NCBI GenBank assembly: GCA_035772735.1
Contig: JASDFA010000007.1
Span: 39,958,501 to 40,022,500, forward strand
Reading direction: 5' to 3'
DNA: 64,000 bases
Source: Datura wrightii
Taxonomy: Eukaryota > Streptophyta > Magnoliopsida > Solanales > Solanaceae
Shown: positions 58,094 to 64,000 of the stretch, one piece after another
How positions within the stretch are numbered: the stretch's first letter is position 1
Layout of the letters: every line of letters starts with the position of its first letter
Translations under genes and position numbers: made by a program
Notes under the pieces: model-generated
Databases searched by the model: none
The model's input: only the letters and a program-made list of their open reading frames with translations
What the model was told of the DNA's origin: nothing

Positions 58094-58976
58094 TGTCACA
58101 ACCTGAGTATAGACCCCAAAAATAATACAGAACCTAGAACCACGAATGGCTCCAAGCTAACCCATGGCACATGCATAACATAAGCATAAGCATATACTAA
58201 GCGGAAAGCAAAATATAATATAAGGCATAAGAAGAAGTCAAAGATATTATAAAGTGTCAAAACTGAGACGACAAGTCAAATAGTTGAATATCTATACATC
58301 AAGTTTGAAAAACCTCTAAAACATAAGATGAGCTAAACGGACAAAACCTCCAACTAGCTCCAGTAAGTCTAAAAACTAAAATGATGTGAAAAGGCATTAA
58401 TCAAAATTGACGTCCTCGAACAATGAGGATTCACCAAGATTGAGCTGAATCTGGAGAAAGATTGAATTTAGCGGCAGGACTGAGATTGATCATCTAAACC
58501 TATATCACCAGATAATCTAGCACAAAAGTATGTGATCAGTACTTTGAATGTACTGAGTATGTAGGATAAGTAAAAACATAAGTGTAAGGACAACATGTTG
58601 TAAATCATGATAGTGATAGTCATAAAACATGAGTTGTTCATCATAAACTGAAGTATACTGACCCAAGATTTTGTAAGTAAAATCATAAAGAATAACATGT
58701 TAGAAATCATATGTAAAAGCTCGTAAACTGATTAATTAAAAATACTATAAAAATACGATATCATAAATCTGAGCATGAACAACATGAAACATGAGGAATA
58801 ATGAGAGCTTATCATAATCGATATACTCTAAGTGAGCATCATGGAGCCCGACCTATACCCCTGGACGGGAGGGTGTCCATACCTTGCCAATGGTAAGAAC
58901 TATGAAGGTGTGATATTACTCATAAGCCTAGTAGCTTAAGGAAGACACTCTCAACTGGCGAGGACTCCTTAGGCTA
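58094..58976 (-). repeat. 5' LTR of element D/F, interrupted by element G
   Basis: TGTCACAACCTGAG at 58094; U5 and part of R remain, then it is cut at 58976 by LTR TGTTACACCCC of element G. Matches the 39021-39430 part of the 3' LTR, including a SHARED stretch with ACTCTCAACTGGCGAGGAC against ACTCTCAACAGGCGAGGAC. Confidence 0.78.
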
Positions 58977-59098
58977 TGTTACACCCCGTAGGATTTCCGG
59001 CACCTAGATGACCTATTCGCACGTTGGTTAAGCATATTTGAAGGCCATATGTGCTAAAGAAAGTCCCGGGAAAAAGATCGGACGAGAAACCTGTCGAA

Positions 59099-59183
59099 CC
59101 ATCGCGGAAGGAGCTGAGGCAGAGCCCCTCCGCGATGGCAGCGTGTCACGGAGGTGAAGCCTCCGCGTTGGCTCCGTGACACG
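59099..59183 (+). promoter_or_regulatory. Two stem-loops upstream of the TATA box in LTR of G
   Basis: CCATCGCGGA (59099-59108) pairs with TCCGCGATGG (59129-59138), and CGTGTCACGGAG (59142-59153) pairs with CTCCGTGACACG (59172-59183); both are perfect. GC-rich, in contrast to the surrounding DNA. They end about 22 bases before the TATA box. Confidence 0.8.
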
Positions 59184-59205
59184 TTGGCCTTGTCCAGGCC
59201 CCAGG

Positions 59206-59214
59206 TATATAAAT
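59206..59214 (+). promoter_or_regulatory. TATA box of element G LTR
   Basis: TATATAAAT followed by CCCCAC. Start of the transcript would be expected about 30 bases on, near 59235-59245; that position is inferred. Confidence 0.6.
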
Positions 59215-61521
59215 CCCCACTTCGGTTTTAATTCATTTAAACTTATAAAAATTTCTAGAAATCAGATAGGAATAACCATAGGAAGAAAAGGAATGAAGAA
59301 GATAATATATTATCATCCGATTACGCTACCAAACGCAGTCCAAACCCAAATTAACCTCAGGTACTGAGGTATTTAGCAGCAGAGAGCATTCCTACGGATT
59401 TAGTTTCGCGAAATACGGCCGACGAATCGTCGAGCTACCGAGCTAAGGTAAGTAGAATTGCTCCAAACTAGTGTCTATGTGTTCCTAGCTGTGAAGTGAA
59501 TATTTCTCCCTTCTGGACTTCTAGAAAATAGCGAGTTTTTGACTGTCTTTCGATAAGCCTAAGTTTAGGCTATAATTATATCGAAAGTGATGTTGTTCTA
59601 TAAAATAAAGCTATATTTAGTATTAATTGACATATTTATGAATGCGGTTGGGAGAAATAGTTGAAGTATTGGTCGAGCCTCGTCCGACAGACGGACAGTT
59701 CGAGGATAAGGTATGTAAAGTTAGTTTCCTCAGCAAGTTAGTAAGCTCGGTATAGTAAAGTAATTTAAAGGCTAGTAGAATATTCAGAAGTCATGTGTTA
59801 TGTTTATTACGAATGTTGGTACGATATTACAAGCATCATGTTATGATTAGCGCGAGACTTGCTAGCACGATATGGATTCTAATATAAGTGCTAGGAACTG
59901 CACAGCATGCTCGGTATGTGATGTAATACAGAGTGTTAGGATATTATCGTATTCAGTTGAAACCCAGTAAAACAATGTAATATCTGTAAGGCATCTCAGA
60001 AGTAGTATGATAGGTTAAAATGAAGTTCAGAAAGCATGTCAGAAATAGTAAATCATGTTATTACAGAAACTCAGTATACAGCACAGTATGGCAGAAGATT
60101 ATATTTATACATATATATTATTATCAGTCTCAGCATGTATTAAGTACGTATACATTACCATTACTAGTTCAGTACACAGTATGTATGGATACTTTACTAC
60201 TATTAGCTTCAGTATGTGGGATATGCAGATAGTATTACTAGTTGAGACCGTTGTATTGTTTTGGGGTTGGATTACCTAGCATCCATGACCGCCCCAGGGT
60301 TGATAGCTGTATCGACTCGTCCGCCAGAGGACGAGGATACGTCGCTCTACGGAGTGGCATGCCGTCCCACAGGGGACGAAGATGGGATGCCAGTTTTCCC
60401 CATATTGTGCCTTGATCGGCCCTTTCACACCCCTGTCGAGCGGATACGCCCGGGTGTTGATTCAGGAGTCCTCCGGACTCAGATGCAGTTATAGTCAGGG
60501 GCTCAGCGAGCCCAAGTGCATACCCAAGGGACCGGCAGGATGCTTATAGCTATTATAGGAGATGGGATGACCGGGGTAGGGGTATAGATTCTGTGCTGGT
60601 TGTACCTCCCGGCTTATGGGGGCCGGGTAAGGTTTGTGTGAGCTATGTTATGTTATGTTATGTTATGCCATGTTACATTAGATACGAGTAGATCGGCAGT
60701 AGAACGACACATCTCTAGGTATGACTCCTACTCCTCCCAGTATAGTTAAGAGTAGGCATAATTTACATTATCGGACAGTTAATCTATTCCTTCCTATTTC
60801 AGTTTCATCAGTTGTATTGTTGTTTTCAGATATTTCTTTCACTTATTGATTTACATACTCAGTACCAGCGGTACTGACGCTCGGTGGGGCGCTGCATTAC
60901 TTGCCTGCAGGTACTCATAGACGAGGAGGCGATCCCTCATGATTCCTGTCAGCGATCGAGTATTCAGCTCCTATCATCCGGAGACTGAATTCCAGAGGTG
61001 TATTTCGTTTTCTTTTGTTGTACAGTACGGGTAGGTCGGGGCCCTGTCCCGATCATTTCTATTGTTTTTCCTAGAGGCTTGCAGTCTGTATATATTTCCC
61101 TGTGGTCAGTTGAGCTGGTCGTGTGAGGTCGTGCAGTTGTATAGCTGTTAGTACTTTTATTTCTTTTATGTTGGCCGTGTGGGGCCAGAGTTTGATAGTA
61201 GTGGTGGCCTTGCCGGTCACGTAGCTTTCCAGTATTTCATTGTTGAGTTACAGATAACTAGATAGCATGGTGGCCTTGTCGGCCCGCATAGGTTTCCCTA
61301 TATTGATATGTTTCTGGTTAGCTGTCAGCACAGGTACAGGTGGCTATAGGCCTAGTCGGCCGAAGACTGTATTTACAGCCGTCATATAGCCCGTTGTTTC
61401 CCTGAATCTGAGATAGAGCCAGCCAGGCACCAGATGTGCTCAGGCTCAGCAGTCTAGCAGTTCAGGTCCTAGTAGGGCACCAGGTGCCAGTCATACCCCC
61501 CAAGGCGGGGTGTGACAAACT

Positions 61522-61534
61522 TGGTATCAGAGCC
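61522..61534 (+). promoter_or_regulatory. Element G primer binding site (tRNA-iMet)
   Basis: TGGTATCAGAGCC, identical to the site of element B, four bases after the LTR end. Confidence 0.95.
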
Positions 61535-63875
61535 AGGTTGTGTCCCAGGGAGTCTGCAAGCCGTGCTAAGTAGAGTCTTGTCTATGGATGTGTTGTGCAC
61601 CACATACTATAGGCAGGAGGCTGCGAGGCACAATAGGATGGTTACCCTTCTTTCATACTCAGTCGTGCCATAGCACAGTACAGTGCAGGGTTGGTCCTTT
61701 TAAAACTTATCATATTCTTTGAATACAGATACAAATCAGACCAGCGAAATCCTATCCCAGGCAGAAGATCAGATATAGCAACAGGAGAGAACATCAGCCA
61801 GTTACAAGGTAACTACAGCAGCAGGAGGAGGTAACAGGGACCTCCTAATGTTATCTTTTCATTGGTACCATCCCTAGTATATGTCGATAACTTCAGAATA
61901 GGAAGTCATAAGAATAACGTATAAATGAGTCGAATTATTTGTTATATATATATATAAGACCTGATTAAGATAGTAGACAATATTAGATTATCAGATAAGT
62001 GTGAGAAAGAGAGGGAAATATCGGATTCCCACCTCCATTCCTTCAGGTGTGGTACAGTTCCATGTCTTCGTTTCGTTGCAGTAAGAAAAAGTTATTCCTA
62101 CCCCTTAGTTTCGATCCCAGTGTAGCAAAGGGCATAAGGATTGAGACGATGTTGCCCAAAGCGGGCAGTAAGTGAAAGGTGGATTGGTTGATTCCAGAAA
62201 GTGTTGGAAAGAGTAAGGAGCCCTTATGATTATGTAAGTTGTGCAGACCCTCACGGTAATAAGTCAGAAGAGCAAGTAAGACTACTAGCTTACTCGAAGT
62301 GGGTGTAGGAGATCCGTCAATGATGGACTCCCAGTAAGAGTCAAGTTCAAGTCAGGAAAGGGTTGAATCCGTCGTGGCATACTAACGACAGCAGGGTATG
62401 TCTGCAAGATAATAGTTATAATCTTAGTTGTGATATCAAAAGACAGGGAGATTATATGAATAAGATGGGTCCGACTGCAAGTCAGAAGAAGTATAGGTTG
62501 GAACTTGACTGGCAACCTTATTGACAGTGTAAGGCAAGGTACCTTGAACCCCATAGCCCAGTTAAGGAAGATGAAGATGAAGAGCATGAATACTAGATTT
62601 TGAGGGAAAATCAGAATCACCTCTAGATTGATACAACATTGTGTATTAAGGACTAAACCTTAGACGAACAGTTAAGAGACAGTAAGGTTGTAGTTTAGAA
62701 TGTTGCGGTATGTCCGCCCAAGGAGAAGGTAAGAGGGTACCAAACCAGAGACTCCAATCTAGTGTGGCCCAGAGACAAGGTCCAACAGACAGTCACGGGC
62801 CTTAATATAATGCCAAGTAAGGCCACAAGGTTCGGATGTTGACCCCACATTGTAAGAGTGGCGAAATTTCAAATAGCAGATCATAGCTAAAGTGCATGTG
62901 TGTGTTGCTTTAAGAATGGGATGAAAAAAAAATCCTATGTAATGATACGAGAGGATATGAGATATTATTAGTCCGTAGGAGCGGTATATCATGTGCGGGA
63001 TGAAATTCAGTAAGGCATGTTAGAGATTATGTATCACCACAAAATTCAGTATGTATTGTACGTAGTAGTTGATATATATATATCTACAGATGATAGATAT
63101 GATGTAAGTAGTTGGCAATGGGGGTTACAGTCACACAGATTTTGGTTAGCTGCTAGGAAATATATACAGATCGTACTGTAGGACCCCTCACCAAAAGAGA
63201 GGGTGGCATGTTAAGTGGTCGTACATCGTTTTCCCAGCCTTGTAGGTGAGAGTCGGCCTTAGTCAACCTAGCAGCTATTATGCGGAACACCCCGCAAGTC
63301 AGCCGACCGTCTCAGTCAGACAAACCTGTGGGTACCCCAAGAAAGAGTCCATACCAGTAGTCAGTGATGGACTAGTATTTTAGCTGGTTCTCGTAAGGTA
63401 TTCAGATACAGAGCCCTAACAGAAGGCCAGTCTTTACAGAATGGCTCATAAGACCTAGAATTTCCAAGGACAGTAATATAATCCAAGGGGGTACGAATAA
63501 GGCGTAAGAAATTGGTAGTGCGTTGCTAGCACAGTGTTTACTAAGACAAGGAGATCGGTAGGTTCCCTATGAAGATCTAGGGACGGATCGCCTGAGAGTA
63601 GGTTGGACTAAGCACAACACCGCAATTGTTCAATTAGGAAGATGAAACAGTTAGCTGTCCACAACCCCGCAGTTATGCATGAGCTACAGATGTCCGAGTA
63701 GGACATGTAGAGCATCGTTAGACTACTGCAGCATTCGGATCATTTAACCCAGCTATTTAGTTAGTCAAGATTATTCAGCCAGACTATTAGAGATCATGAT
63801 CATTGTCAGGATCCTCTGATCAGATACGGGCACATGGTGTGCAGATAGTTCAGGTTACCTTAGCAACAAGTAGCC
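61535..63875 (+). other. Non-coding interior of element G
   Basis: 2.3 kb with stops in all frames at short intervals. At 61715-61728 TTCTTTGAATACAG looks like a splice acceptor at the same distance from the primer site as in B, but no gag start follows. Small (AT)n runs at about 61940-61957 and 63069-63083. The final bases before 63876 (AGCAACAAGTAGCC) are a poor polypurine tract. The 111-residue minus-strand frame at 62285-62620 has no support. Confidence 0.7.
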
Positions 63876-64000
63876 TGTTATACCCCGTAGAATTCCCGGC
63901 ACCTAGATGACCTATTCGCATGTTGGTTAAGCATATTAGAAGGCCATACGTGCTAGAGAAAGGCCGGGAAAAAGATCGGACGAGAAACCCATCGAACCAT
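63876..64000 (+). repeat. Start of element G 3' LTR, truncated by window end
   Basis: TGTTATACCCCGTAG, then the same text as 58977-59102 with about ten differences and a small gap. Confidence 0.92.

Larger units (their letters stand above)
39021..58976 (-). mobile_element. Element D/F: one Tekay-type element split by element E
   Basis: Inference from order and content. Minus strand, high to low: 5' LTR from 58094 (cut at 58976), primer site, gag and protease to 56116 (F); then the Athila-type element E; then RT, RNase H, integrase and chromodomain to 40526 (D) and 3' LTR 40525-39021. The RT text stops at 43528 and resumes at 56116 with only about 120 bases missing compared with element A. 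Both LTR pieces share closely similar text (GAGTTGTTCATCATAA; AGTATACTGACCCAAG). Confidence 0.75.
58977..61517 (+). repeat. Element G 5' LTR (2541 bp)
   Basis: TGTTACACCCCG to GGGGTGTGACA. Contains two stem-loops before a TATA box, a donor-like AAG|GTAAGT at 59447/59448, hairpins at 60317-60334 and 60363-60378, a perfect eight-pair hairpin TCAGTACC-agc-GGTACTGA at 60859-60877, and GGTCGGGGCCCTGTCCCGATC at 61033-61053. The 77-residue open frame at 60261-60494 has no family I recognise. Confidence 0.88.
58977..64000 (+). mobile_element. Element G: non-autonomous gypsy-like element, runs off window
   Basis: Plus strand: 5' LTR 58977-61517, tRNA-iMet primer site, 2.36 kb non-coding interior, and start of 3' LTR at 63876. 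By eye about ten differences in the first 125 bases between LTRs. No gag or pol text, so it is a derivative that must be mobilised in trans. Left flank ggcta; the matching duplication would be outside the window. Confidence 0.85.

Noticed and set aside
60261..60494. 77-residue open frame in the LTR of G
   Set aside because: Lies in a GC-rich LTR part with hairpins. The Asp/Glu/Pro composition follows from those repeats; no domain seen.
62285..62620. 111-residue minus-strand open frame in element G
   Set aside because: Hydrophobic, low-complexity translation with no family, antisense to the element and without supporting context; expected by chance in this length of DNA.

Overview
The window is plant nuclear DNA made almost entirely of old, nested LTR retrotransposons. 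I find no host gene, tRNA, rRNA or CRISPR array. The evidence for a plant is the presence of Ty3/gypsy chromoviruses of the Tekay/Del type (tRNA-iMet primer site, LTRs of 2.2-2.5 kb, chromodomain after integrase), Athila/Tat-type elements (tRNA-Asp primer site), a plant-type LINE with a DUF4283-like ORF1, and a putative plant transposon protein domain. The style resembles Solanaceae pericentromeric heterochromatin; that taxonomic guess is from memory. Every coding region is broken by stops or frameshifts, so the coding entries are called pseudogenes or element domains.

Layout, left part. Bases 1-6679 hold element A, a minus-strand Tekay-type element with its 5' LTR at 4442-6679; its 3' end lies off the window. 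Bases 6680-7724 are the 3' part of a plus-oriented Tekay-type LTR. Bases 7725-9400 are a minus-strand LINE remnant, split by a non-autonomous Athila-like element (9406-26675, minus strand, target duplication TTTTT). That element carries only gag and a plant transposon protein domain. Its own 5' LTR is split by element B (15554-25513, plus strand, target duplication ATATC/ATAAC), the most complete gag-pol in the window.

Middle part (26681-39020) is a scrap heap of truncated LTRs and fragments in both orientations: Athila-like LTRs, several Tekay-type LTRs, an integrase tail, a plus-strand Athila/Tat gag, a small minus-strand Athila-like remnant with its primer site, and the 5' half of a different gypsy element (C).

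Right part. One minus-strand Tekay-type element runs from about 39021 to 58976 but is cut in two (D = RT, RNase H, integrase, chromodomain and 3' LTR; F = gag, protease and 5' LTR). The cut is a plus-strand Athila-type element, E (about 43529-56115), which has lost its reverse transcriptase. E is itself split by a solo Athila-like LTR (46063-49803, duplication GTTAG) that carries a gypsy LTR, and by a solo Tekay-type LTR (52446-54806, duplication CAAAT/CAAAC). The 5' LTR of F is interrupted by element G (58977 to beyond 64000), a non-autonomous element with a non-coding interior.

The most interesting signals are in the non-coding parts. (1) A candidate leader intron recurs: its splice donor is inside the LTR and its acceptor lies about 200-210 bases after the primer site, just before the gag start. 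(2) Small hairpins recur in diverged LTRs with compensating base changes. (3) A quasi-palindromic ACGACTCGT-type motif is repeated in LTRs of otherwise unrelated lineages. (4) Several exact-period minisatellites lie inside LTRs.
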